DNA from: Clarkia xantiana subsp. parviflora
Taxonomy: Eukaryota > Streptophyta > Magnoliopsida > Myrtales > Onagraceae
DNA: 64,000 nt
NCBI GenBank assembly: GCA_036873135.1
Contig: JAPTYO010000017.1
Location: forward strand, 13,702,001 to 13,766,000
Reading direction: 5' to 3'
A model generated the notes under the pieces. The model did no database searches and was not told the DNA's origin. It saw only the letters and a program-made list of their open reading frames with translations. The translations under genes and the position numbers were made by a program. How positions within the stretch are numbered: the first letter of the stretch is position 1; each line of letters begins with the position of its first letter. Shown one piece after another: positions 23,376 to 33,643 of the stretch.

Positions 23376-25303
23376 TGCTCCCATCTTTTTCTTCTCCTTT
23401 CTTTTCATGAAACACATCCTTGATTTCATAGAGCTTGAGGAGGGCAATATGTTGCTTCTTGACAAGTGCCTTGGTGAGCAAGTCTGCCAATTGGTCCCGA
23501 GAAGCAACATGTTTAGCTGAAATTTGCCCTGATTGAATGTGATGCCTAGTGAAATGACAATCTAAATCAATGTGTTTTGTGCGTTCATGAAACATAGGGT
23601 TCTTGGCAATCTTCACAACAGATTCACTATCTGTGAAGATGGGTATGGGCAATTGCAAATGCATCCCAAGTTCCCTCAATAGTCTAGTAACCCAAAGAGC
23701 TTATTGGATAGCCACCCTTAAGCACCTATATTCAGTCTCTGCACTTGAAAGAGAAATTGTGTCTTGCTTCTTTACTTTCCAACCCACCATAGCTCCTCCA
23801 AGCTTTACACAATAAGCACTCACTGACTTCCTACTAAAGGGGCAAGCTGCCCAATCTGAATCACAGTAGAGACTCAAGTCAAGTGCATTATTTGAAGGAA
23901 AAACCATACCTTGGCCAGTGCTTCCTTTGATGTATTTAATGATCCTCATGGCTGCATCATGGTGAGACTTCTTAGGCTTATCAACAAATTGACTTATCCT
24001 TTGAACTGAGAAGCTAATATCTGGCCTTGTCATGGTCAAGTAAAGAAGTTTGCCCACCAATCTTCTATAAGCAGTGGCATCCTCCAAGAGCAAATCATCA
24101 GAAGAAGTCTTTGTAGCCTCGTCATACTCACAAGTAGTGAGCTTGAGGTTGAACACCATAGGAGTCTCAGTTGGCCTAGCAGCTCCCAATCCAGCCTCTT
24201 CAATGAGCTCAAGCGCATACTTCCTTTGATTGATGACCAAACCCTCCTTAGACCTAGCAATTTCCAAACCCAAGAAATATCTCAAGTTGCCCAAATATTT
24301 GAGCTTGAAATGGGATTTGAGAGTGGACTTCAATTGGTCAATCATACAGGTATTTGAACCTGTGATGAGTAAGTCATCCACATAAATGAGGAGAAATACT
24401 CTATCCTTGCCATCTACCTTGGTGAACAAGTAATGATCAGAAGCACTTTGAGTGTATCCATTCTTCAACAAGGTATTGGTGAGCTTGATGTTCCATTGCC
24501 TAGAAGCTTGTTTCAGCCCATAAAGAGACTTCAAAAGCTTGCATACACGCCTTGGAGAGCCTAGATCAGATTTTGTAGAATCAAAGCCTTGTGGAATATC
24601 CATATAGACCTCCTCATGCAAGTCACCCTGAAGGAAAGCATTGTTCACATCCATGTGAAACAAGCCCCAAGAATATGACGCTGCCATTGCCAAAACAATC
24701 CTTGACTGCTTGCTTGTAAGTAGAAGGCTCCCTAACTTTGTCAATGGAGGCCAAGAAGCAAGTGAAGTTAGAATTCAGGTGATCATAAGTGATATACTTC
24801 TCCAAAAAAAACACAACATTGGAAGTAGAAGCTCCCCTAAGTTGAGCAATCCTTGCACTCCTTCTTAAGGTTGGGACTTGAGGAGGCATGACTTCAACCA
24901 TTGGTCGCTGAGGAGGTGGCTGAGGAGGTGGTTGAGGAGCAATGAATTCATCAAGAATAGGTGGAGAAACCAAAGGAGCTCTATCAAGAAAGCATTGATC
25001 ATCAGAAGAAGGCTCTTCAATCAATAACTTGGACTCAAAGCAAGTAGGCAACAGAGATCTCAGCTCTGCTTTAGACATGCCAAATGGAAAGATGTGCTCA
25101 TGAAAAACAACATCTCTTGATACTTGGAAAGTTGAATTAGAGATCTTCATCACAAGATAGCCTTTTTGTGAAGTGGAATATCACATTAGAATGCAAGGCT
25201 CAGCTCTTGAACCAAATTTATCCAAGTTGTTCAAGTTGGTTGCAAAACATAGGCATCCAATGATTCTTAGATGGTTGATGGAAGGTTGCTTGCCATATAA
25301 CAC
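23371..25303 (-). pseudogene. Copia-D RT and RNase H (deleted, broken)
   Basis: From right: the linker with VSRDVVFHEHIFPF and a proline-rich spacer, then TYKQAVKD, where the RT should begin. At about 24700 the frame jumps straight to LAMAASYSWGLFHMDVNNAFLQG, so about 100 residues of RT (including the [10 protein letters not shown] block seen in Copia-F) are missing and the frame shifts. The catalytic box LLIYVDDLLITGS is intact. RNase H has YCDSDWAACPFSRKS and SSAETEYR, then TAA near 23700, and continues to DQLADLLTKAL. A TGA near 25168 also breaks the linker. Confidence 0.9.
23376..23406 (-). promoter_or_regulatory. Polypurine tract of Copia-D
   Basis: Minus strand reads AAAGGAGAAGAAAAAGATGG then GAGCA, directly against the LTR. 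It primes plus-strand DNA synthesis. It is still coding: it translates as KGEEKDGS at the pol C-terminus. Confidence 0.85.
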
Positions 25304-26585
25304 CTACATTGGAGATTTGAATTGCAAAGAGGATGAAGGTATGCGGTTGATCAAGTAACAAGCAGTGAGCACACAATAACCCCAATATTTGATTGGCATA
25401 GAAGCCTGAAAACGCAATGCCCTTGCTATATTCAAACTTTGTCTATGCTTGCGCTCCACTCTTCCATTCTGCTGAGGAGTGTAAGTACAACAAGTTTGGT
25501 GTTGAATTCCCAAATGAAGGAAATGATCCTTGCAAATGGAATTGATGAACTCAGATCCATTGTCACTCCTAGGAGTCTTGACCGTAGCCCCAAGCTGGTT
25601 CTGAACCATCAATAAAAAGCTTTGGATGTGGATGAAAGTACCACTCTTATGCTTCATCAAGAAAACCCAAGTAGCCCTTGAGAAGTCATCCACAATTGTA
25701 AGGAAATATTGGTAGCCTTTGATGGTTAGAACTTTGTATGGACCCCAAAGATCCAAATGTATTAAGGCAAAAGGAGTAGAGGCATGTGATTGACTAATAG
25801 GAAATGATAATCTGGTTTGATTGGCCAAAGGGCAAATGGTACATTGTTTGACACAACTTATAGAAGAATCACTTAAACACAACACATCATTCAAATGACT
25901 CAAATGTGTAGCTGAAGTGTGTCCCAAACGCCTATGCCAGGTCCAAGAATTCTCCTTATTTGTTTTAGAAATGGTATGAGCTGCCACCACCTTGCTTGAT
26001 CTTGAAGGTACTGAATCCCTGAGTGTATAAATCCCCTTAGATCTCTCACCAATCACCATTGGCTTCCCAACATGGCCCTGAATCAACACATTGGCAAAAG
26101 TGAATATAACTTTGCAATTCAATTGAGTTGGGAGTTTAGACACTGAAATCAAGTTGAACTTGAAATCAGGCACATAGAGGATGTCATCCAAGGTGAAACC
26201 AGAAGAGAAGGAGCAGCTCCCAATATGAGTAACCCTACACTTGTTACCATTAGGCAAATGAACAAATTGATGATTGGAATCAGTCTTCCTCAAGTTGTGT
26301 AGCCAGCTCAAATGATGAGTGATGTGGTTTGTAGCACCTGAGTCTACAATCCATATCATAGAAGATGTAGATGGATTGGATATACCTGCCATGTTCACAC
26401 GTACAAGCTCATCCTCTTCATTAGAAAGAGGCTCAAAATCATCTTGAATTGCCACATGTTGGACCCTCCTATCCAAACCAGTGTGCAAAACCCTTTTCTC
26501 ACATGTCCCATGGAAAATCCTCTTATCCCCAGCAGCGACATGCTCAACCAAGTTAGATTGAGGACTCTCATCAATGCTAACATTA
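25304..26585 (-). pseudogene. Copia-D protease and integrase
   Basis: Open frame after the gag stop. The protease motif WIVDSGATNHIT holds the catalytic Asp. The integrase N-terminus has WHRRLGHTSATHLSH and CVKQCTICPLA (HHCC), and the core has HLDLWGPY, PRSDNGSEF and QNGRVERKH (DDE). The frame ends in TAG (25304-25306) inside SSLQFKSPM, after which the same frame continues VLYGKQPS. Relative to Copia-F the domain order and spacing are normal. Confidence 0.92.
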
Positions 26586-27580
26586 GCTTAATTCCATGGA
26601 CGTTTCAAAGCAGAAGAAGGTGCAAGCTGTGGATGCTTCTTCCAACAAGTGTCCACTTTGTGCCCCATCTTGCCACAATAGGTGCATAACCAATTAGACT
26701 TATCAGTCTTGCCTGTTTTCCCAGCTGAAGCATTAGAAGCCCCGTTGAAACCCTCATAGGAAGAAATCCCTCCATTGGAATTGTAGTTTCTTGGAAAAGA
26801 AGCATTAGGCCTTGAACCATTGCCTTCATTGCCTGAGCCATTGCCATAGCTAGAACCTCTTGAACTGAGGAAGTTCCTTTGAGAGTATAAAGCAGTAGCT
26901 TCTCCCATATCCCCAATTGAACCAGCAATAGCACGTTGACTCTCTTCTTGTAACAACACAGAGAAAGCCACACTTAGTGAAGGGAGAGGTTGCCTCATCA
27001 ATAAGCTACTTCTCACATGAGCAAATGATTCATTCAGTCCCAAGAGGAAAGCTATCAGCCTTTGTTTCTCCTTATGTTCATTGATAATCTTGCTATTAGC
27101 TGAGCACTCAAGCCTCAAATCATCAATGGAACACAACGCATCCCACAACTGCTTCATCTTCCCAAAATACTCAGTGATTGAAAGAGCACCTTGTGAACAT
27201 TGGTATATTTCTCTTGTGAGCTGGAAGATTTGTGTACCATCAACTTTGTCAAACATTTCTTTAAGATCATTCCAAATAGACAAAGTTGTATTGTTGTAAA
27301 CCAAACCATTGACCAACTCCTTAGCAACTGTGTTCCTAAGCCACGCCTTAACAATGGCATTAGCCCTATCCCATCTCACATGTTGTGCCACAGGGACACT
27401 CAATCTTGAGAAGCTGCCATCAATAAATCCAATCTTGTTCTTGACAAGAAGTCCTTCCTTGATAGCTGTACTCCAAGCATGGTAGTTGCTGGAACCTTGA
27501 AGCTGAAATGGAATCAGCAACAAGCAAGTGGTGTCCGATGGATGTAAATAGAGAGGATCCTCAATGGTGTTATCAGCTAT
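26586..27580 (-). pseudogene. Copia-D gag
   Basis: Gag with the UBN2-like region NYHAWSTAIKEGLL...WNDLKEMFDKVDGTQIFQL and a CCHC knuckle CTYCGKMGHKVDTC. Copia-E has ATG at the matching start (58298), while here it is ATA (27578-27580). The frame is continuous into protease except for TAA at about 26586 in PWN-stop-ANVSID, where Copia-E has TCA (Ser). A single substitution explains it. Confidence 0.92.
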
Positions 27581-28126
27581 AATCCAGCTCCAAATCCACA
27601 GATATTAAGATTCAAATAGACTTGAATTGCAAGAAAATCCAGAAAACTATCAACCACAGCCACACAATTCCAACGGAAATGGCCAAAAGAGTACAATTAT
27701 GCAAGCTGGACAATAGGACAAAAGATGCCAGCCAAATCCAGCAATACGCAACTTTCCAGATCGAATGAAGGCAGCAATCCAATCTAGAATGGTTTAGAAT
27801 TGAATCATGATCACGAAATCCATAATCGTAATCAAGAAAACTGGCTAAGTAATCACAATCTGAATCAAAACTTGTAGATGAAGCAAATGCGAGGAAGAAA
27901 CTTGGCCAGAAAGCAAGAACTAGCAATGCTACGCAGAATTGATCCAAAAGCAAATCCAATTGAGCTGAAAATCAACTCAGTTCATGATCCAAGAGACTTA
28001 CTAAGAGTCGAAATAAAGTGGAATCAAGAATAGAAGCACAAATCCAAGCTGAAATCGAAGAATCGAAGCCAAAAATCCACCGGAAACCAGCTGAATCCAG
28101 GTTGCTTGATTGTCAAGAAACGTACA
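27581..28126 (-). other. 5' leader of Copia-D
   Basis: Untranslated leader between the primer site and gag. It is partly alignable with the Copia-E leader (for example the GATTGATTTGATT and GATCAAGAATT style words). No gene. Confidence 0.6.
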
Positions 28127-28141
28127 TGTGCTCTGATACCA
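28127..28141 (-). promoter_or_regulatory. Primer binding site of Copia-D
   Basis: Minus strand TGGTATCAGAGCACA, directly abutting the LTR with no spacer; complementary to initiator Met-tRNA. Confidence 0.95.
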
Positions 28142-28336
28142 TATAAGCTTGGAGGATTTAGATTGAATATGAAATGTATTAATCAACAAAAATCAAGTGT
28201 TACAATGTATAGAACTAGTATATATACTACTAAGGAGATCTAACTAACTAAACTAACTTAGTACACAAGCTAAGCTAATCTAGTGACCTAGTATGCACAA
28301 GGATATATTGTATGTGGAAAGCTATACATTCCTATA
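28142..28336 (-). repeat. 5' LTR of Copia-D
   Basis: 195 bp, same ends as the 3' LTR, followed by the GTATC duplication. Short LTRs with non-TG/CA ends are known as a minority class among plant Copia elements. Confidence 0.95.
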
Positions 28337-29159
28337 GTATCGTTACTCCCGTAGCGAGTATTTTGATATCTTTAAATGTAGGGGTTTTCCCTTGTACTGG
28401 TTACGCTTGGTAACTGATAACTGTGTGAGTGCCCCGTAGTGGACACGCTGTTGTATATAAGGGGATACTCCTTATATTGACTACGCTTGGTAGCTCATGC
28501 CACTGGTTGATACATAGCTCGTTGTAGGTGTTTGGTCCCTCCCCCAACTACCTTGGGTAGCGTTTAGATGATTTTGCTTATCTCCCCCTTAGGGGTGCGT
28601 GTGATGTTTATTTATCCACCATAGTCCTTCCTTTAACAAGTAGTATCATCCATGCACATTTCTTTGCCCCCGTAGTTAGCATTTGATCTTTGTGCACTTT
28701 GGGACGTACTCCTCGGTAGGTTGGCGTTGATGGATTAGCATAGTGCGTCGTGGTAGAGTTAATAGTACCTGATGTGTTATTGCTCATCTTCATGGGGTAC
28801 TTTTTGCTATGTTCTTCGTCCCCCTGGTTTGCTATTGTTGACGGTCTCATTGTGTTTGATTGCTACTTCCTTGAAGTTTCATTACTTGCTTGTGAGGTGG
28901 GCCGGAGGATGTCCGTTGCTTAATTGGGCGTGTATCCCGCCTTGCCCCTCGAGTTAAGCAATGGCCTTAACCTTTTCTTGACTCTATGATGGTCGGATAG
29001 GCGTGCGATTAGGCTATTGATAGTTGTGTGAAAGCTTGGTGGAGGCTCTTTCCTTAGTTCGTCTCTTCGACCTCCGACCCTACGGTTGTTGGACTTTGTA
29101 AAATATAGAGGATGTCTTTATGGTGATGGAGCCTCTTGCTTGGCTAACCCGGGTAGTGT

Positions 29160-29600
29160 TGAATCTAGGGTACGAGCCTTTTGAAGTATAGGGGTTGGTA
29201 CCCTCCTTTGATATATGTGGACATGATAGCCATTTGATGATGTATAGGGGGATGGTACCCTCCTTTGATATATGGACATGATAGCCATTGTTGATGTATA
29301 GGGGGATGGTATCCTCCTTTGATATATGGACATTATAGCCACTTGATGTTGTATAGGGGGATGGTATCCTCCTTTGATATATGGACATGATAGCAATTTG
29401 ATGATGTATAAGAGGATGGTACACTCCTTTGATATATGGACATGATAGCCATTGTTGATGTATAGGATGATGGTAACCTCCTTTGATATATGGACATGAT
29501 AGCCATTGTTGATGTATATGGGGATGGTATCCTCCTTTTATATATGGACGTGATAGTCACATTTTGAAGTATAGGGGGGTGGTACCCTCCTTTGATTGAA
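29160..29600. repeat. 55-bp tandem array in G0
   Basis: Eight copies of a unit with GGGATGGTA(T/C)CCTCC then TTTGATATATGGACATGATAG; start-to-start distances are 57, 54, 55, 55, 54, 55 and 54 bases. Open frames through it are repeat artefacts. Confidence 0.95.
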
Positions 29601-29900
29601 GAACTTACATTCTATATCTTGTTGGAAGGGTTCCTCTTTTATTGGGGACTTACTTCCCATATCATGTTTGATTAGTTGCCCTTTGATTGGGGGACTTACT
29701 TCTCATGTCTTGTTGGATGAGTTGCCCTTTGATTGGGGGACTTACTTCTCATATCATTCTGAAGGGTTACCCTTTGATTGGGGGACTTACTTCCCATATC
29801 GTGTTTAATGAGTTGACCTTTGATTGGGGGACTTACTTCTCATATCTTGTTTGACGAGTTGCCCTTTGATTGGGGGACTTACTTCTCATATCATGTTGGA
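29601..29900. repeat. About 54-bp tandem array in G0
   Basis: About six copies of CCTTTGATTGGGGGACTTAC followed by TTCTCATATC and a variable TTG(G)A(A/T)G(A/G)GTTG. It begins where the previous array ends and shares CCTTTGAT with it, so the two may have a common origin. Confidence 0.9.
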
Positions 29901-31495
29901 AGGGTTGCCCAGTGGGTCTTATGTCCCTTTTCGGTTGTAAGGGTTGTTCTTATAGAACTTCCTATTTCCATATGTAAGGGATGTCCTGTGGATCTTCCCT
30001 TTATCATATTTTAGAGTTGTCATTTTGGATCTTCCCCTTTTTGGTTAGAAGGGTGGCCCTGTGGGTCTTATGTCCTTTTTCGGTTGTAAGGGTTTTTCTT
30101 ATATATCTTCCTCTTTCCATATATAGGGGTTGTCCTGTGGATCTTCCCCTTAGCATATTTCAGAGTTTTCCGTTTGGATCTTTCCATTTTCGGATGGAAT
30201 GGTGGCCCTATGGGTCTTATGTCCCTTTTCGATTGTAAGGGTTGTCCTTATGGATTTTTCTCTTTTCATATGTAAGGGTTGTCCTGTACTTCCACTTATC
30301 ATATTTCAGAGTTTTCCTTTAGGATCTTCCCATTTTCGGTTGGAAGGGTGGCCTTGTGGGTCTTATGTCCCTTTTCGGTTGTAAGGGTTGTCCTTATAGA
30401 TATTCCTCTTTCCATATGTAAGGGGTGTCTTGTGGATCATCCCCTTATCATATTTCAAAATTTTATTTTTGTATCTTACCCTTTTCGGTTGGAAGGGTGG
30501 CCCTGTGGGTCTTATGTCCCTTTTCGGTTGGAAGGGTTGTCCTTATAGATCTTCCTCTTTCCATGCGTAAGGGTTGTCCTGTGGATCTTCCCCTTATCAT
30601 ATTTCAGAGTTTTCCTTTTGGATCTTCCCCTTTTCGGTTGGAGTGGTGGCCCTGTGGGTCTTATGTCCCTTTCGGTTGTAAGGGTTGTCCTTATAGATCT
30701 TTCTATTTCCATATGTAAGGGTTGTCTAGTGGATCTTCCCCTTATCATATTTCAGAGTTGTCATTTTGGATCTTCCCTTTTTCGGTTGGAAGGGTTGTCC
30801 TTATAGATCTTCCTCTTTTCATATGTAAGGGTTGTCATGTGGATCTTCACCTTATCATATTTCAGAGTTCTCTTTTTGGATCCTCCCATTTTGGTTGGAA
30901 AGGTGGCCCTATGGGTCTTATGTCCCTTTTCGGTTATAAGGGTTGTCCTTATAGATCTTCCTCTTTCCATATGTAAGGGTTGTCTTGTGGATCTTCCCCT
31001 TATCATATTTCAGAGTTGTCTTTATGGATCTTCCCCTTTTCGGTTGGAATGGTGACCTTGTGGGTCTTATATCCCTTTTCGGTTGTAAGGGTTGTCCTTA
31101 TAGATCTTCCTCTTCCAATATGTAAGGGTTGTCATGTTGATCTTCCCCTTATGATATTTCAGAGTTGTCCTTTCGGATCTTCCCTTTTTTGGTTGGAAGG
31201 GTGGCCCTGTCTGTCTAATGTCCCTTTTCGATTGTAAGGGTTGGCCTTATAGATCTTCGTGTTTCCATATGTAAGGGTTGTCTTGTGGATCTTCCCCTTA
31301 TAATATTTCCGAGTTGTCTTTAAGGATCTTCCCCTTTTCGGTTGGAAAGGTGGCTCTGTGGGTCTTATATCCCTTTTCGGTTGTAAGGGTTGTCCTTATA
31401 GATCTTCCTCTTTCCATATGTAAGGGTTGTCCTGTGGATCTTCCCCTTATCATATTTCAGAGTTGTCTTTTTTGATCTTTCCCTTTTCGGTTGTA
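29895..31495. repeat. 148-bp tandem array (11 units) in G0
   Basis: Anchor GTGGATCTTCCCCTTATCAT (or a close variant) at 29988, 30137, 30286, 30432, 30581, 30729, 30839, 30987, 31136, 31285 and 31434: spacing 149, 149, 146, 149, 148, 110, 148, 149, 149 and 149. Each unit also has CCCTTTTCGGTTG and GTAAGGGTTGTCC twice. One unit has lost about 38 bp. Long hydrophobic reading frames here are by-products. Confidence 0.95.
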
Positions 31496-31499
31496 GATG

Positions 31500-32411
31500 A
31501 CGCCTCCTCTTTTGTGAGTGATGCTGCCTCTCTTCTTTCCCTTGTGCCCTCAAAATAATTTGATTCATTTAGTGCTATTGTCATTTCTTACAAAAAGGAA
31601 AGTCTAAGTGGAGTCCGTAGATCTCCTTTTGGTAATCATAATTTATATAATGAAAGTGGATAATCCCTTTTTCCTTTGGGTGTAGAAATTCTTCGAATAT
31701 TCTCCACTGAAAGTGTTAGTTGATATCTGCCAGTCCCCATCTTCCAGTCGGTATAAGTTGTGGATGTCGCCTTATGTGGGCGGTCACTGTGTCCTCCAAC
31801 ACAGGAGCGAGTCTTTGTAGTGGGTTTATTTTGTATCCTTCCTTTGTTGTTTCCATTGGAAGAATTCATGCCACATATTCGCGTGACCTTCTTTTTCCGG
31901 GTGGATTATCAAGCACTAGATCACATGGTGCCCTTCTTTTTTTTTTCTCTTTGAGCATGCCTTTCTTATATGCATATTCCAGAATTGGTAAGTGGGGTGG
32001 GGGGCTTTCAATTTTGATCTTCGTTACTGTTTCTTCCTTTGACTCTTCGTAGGTGTTGGTTTGGCGTGGTGCCCCCATCCCTGTGTTAGCACCCTTAGGT
32101 GTAGAATGTTGGTTTTGCAAATTCAATATCATTTTAACGTTCGAGTTATTGTTGATCCTTGCGATGATCATAAGTTTGGTGCTGCCCCCTCATTTAGTGC
32201 TACCCCTCATTGGATTTAGAAGTGGTTTTTGGCTCATCTGGGCATATTCTGATTCCATTTCAAACAGAGGACCGGATGAAATAGCATCTGGTTGATTATT
32301 GTGTTGTTTAGGAGGAGAGGGAGGTGTTCGCCTTGCAGGCTGGGTTGAATTGGTATTCCCTGCTTTCGCTGCGTGTTGTCCCGTCCCTTGGGCGAGCATG
32401 CTTTTGGTGGG
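31500..32411 (-). pseudogene. Possible gag remnant of G0
   Basis: Minus-strand open pieces (32190-32399, 31866-32171, 31636-31869) rich in Pro, Gln, Asn and basic residues, as in gag linker regions. Near 31790 the plus strand has GGTCACTGTGTC, also found in G3 near the end of its second gag (about 53685), again right beside a tandem array. Interrupted by G2 at 32411. No zinc knuckle seen. Weak call. Confidence 0.35.
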
Positions 32412-33103
32412 TGTTGGATCACAGTGGAACTCTGGTACGGTCTTTGGCGGCGATCCTAGCTCCTTCGCTCCACATAATCCTGCAAGAGGGGATAGACCGG
32501 GCGGTGACCCAGAATCCCTCTCCGATGCTTAAATGAGTATCTCGTACGGACTAGCAAGCAGTAATCTCAAGTAATGTATTTCAACATAATCGATCTGAGG
32601 TGACCTCTGCCCTTTTATAGGCGAAGAGGTACCTCAGTTAACTGGTGAACCGTTGGGGGTGGTTAGCCCGTATCCCGCGTATCTCGGGTGTGATCCCGCT
32701 TATCTCGGCGCGCCCTGCGTATCTCGGCCACGCTCCGTGTATCTTAACCACGTTCCGCGTATCTCGGCCACACCCCGCGTATCTTGGCCTTATCCTCTGA
32801 TAACGAGTCCCGACTAACGTCGGGGACTCCAGAGTTATCTCGTTGTGTCACCGCTCGGGGCCCCTCGTCATCGTGACAAGGCCTATTATTCTCAGGGATT
32901 CATCATCGGGGCCTACTCAGAGGCATCTCGTCGCGAGCGTTCAGCTCGCTTGTCAGGTCCGACTCTGTCGGGACCTCTCATTCTCGGACTCCCTTTGTCA
33001 GGATCCTTTGCCTGGGCCATCTTGGCCTTCGTTTAGGGCCCACCGGGCCTATTTTCCGTTTCCTCACCATTAAAGGGCCTAACGGCTGTAGTTGGACCCA
33101 TCA
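32412..33103 (-). repeat. 3' LTR of G2
   Basis: TGTTGGATCAC...GGACCCATCA, 692 bp. Contains about seven imperfect 20-bp words CCGCGTATCTCGGCCACG (32670-32795). Confidence 0.97.
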
Positions 33104-33122
33104 TTTGCCCCCAAGACAGGAG
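33104..33122 (-). promoter_or_regulatory. Polypurine tract of G2
   Basis: Minus strand CCTGTCTTGGGGGCAAA directly against the LTR; the same GGGGGCA core is present beside the G0 and G3 LTRs. Confidence 0.75.
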
Positions 33123-33478
33123 GGACTTTTAGTTCGTCGTGTCTTTCAACTCCCGACCTCCCGACATCGAAGTCGGGGGTCTTTCCTTTGGCATAGTCAC
33201 TCAATACTAGTCTTCTCATTCACGTTTCCTCGATGTCTTGTGGATAACTGCCAAATCCGAGAGGACTCCTCGGTTCCCCAGTCATTAAATGCAGCAGATA
33301 GTGAAGCGACGTCTTCGGCACTCGTGCCTGATTTTTTGCGCCTGCTTTCTCTGAAAAGTGCTTTTTAGGCCATTTCATTATTACGCCCGTTGCAATTCTG
33401 CACGTTTCACGGTCCAGATCAGAACGCTTCAACTTCGACGACTCAGATCGAAGCGTCCCTTCAACTGTCCTCTTCGCC
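33123..33478 (+). other. Upstream region of G2 antisense gene
   Basis: Non-coding, moderately GC-rich, between the polypurine tract and the TATA box of the plus-strand gene. It presumably holds its upstream regulatory sequence; no specific element recognised. Confidence 0.5.
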
Positions 33479-33490
33479 TATAAAACCCTA
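33479..33490 (+). promoter_or_regulatory. TATA box and telo-box of G2 antisense gene
   Basis: TATAAAACCCTAA: a TATA box (33479-33485) overlapping AAACCCTAA, the telo-box motif found near the start of many plant housekeeping genes. It lies 165 bp upstream of the proposed ATG. The context is like a normal plant promoter, not an LTR. Confidence 0.7.
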
Positions 33491-33643
33491 ACTGCGGGCA
33501 CAGTTCCACTTTTACCGTCTCCGAATTTTCAAAAGCTCTCTACAACCTCTGTGAATTCAAGCTCTTGCGATTCCGAAGACCTTAGTGCTTTTCCGATCAT
33601 CTTCCCGGCAACGTCAAGTTCATTTCTTCAACTTCCAATCGTC

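Larger units (their letters stand above)
23181..28336 (-). mobile_element. Copia-D with TATA/TATA LTR ends
   Basis: Minus-strand element flanked by a perfect 5-bp duplication GTATC (23176-23180 and 28337-28341). LTRs are 195 bp with two differences seen (about 1 percent). It carries gag, protease, integrase, RT and RNase H remnants. The start codon is ATA instead of ATG, and there are premature stops in gag-protease, integrase-RT and RNase H plus an internal RT deletion. It inserted into G0. Same family as Copia-E. Confidence 0.95.
28337..32411 (-). mobile_element. Gypsy G0, segment 2 (between Copia-D and G2)
   Basis: Continuation of G0. 28337-29150 is non-coding and includes a second copy of the junction-like word GGGCGTGTATCC ... 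GCCCCTCGAGTTAAG (about 28925-28960), resembling the LTR/polypurine boundary at 21970-22000. Then come three tandem arrays (29160-31495) and a possible gag remnant (31500-32411). G2 interrupts it at 32411. Confidence 0.65.

Noticed and set aside
29080..29560. Minus-strand frames with repeated YQRRIPSPYTS units
   Set aside because: Arise from the 55-bp array.
29900..31500. Long plus-strand frames reading as repeated hydrophobic, membrane-like proteins
   Set aside because: They follow the 148-bp array, shift frame between units and have no start or family support.
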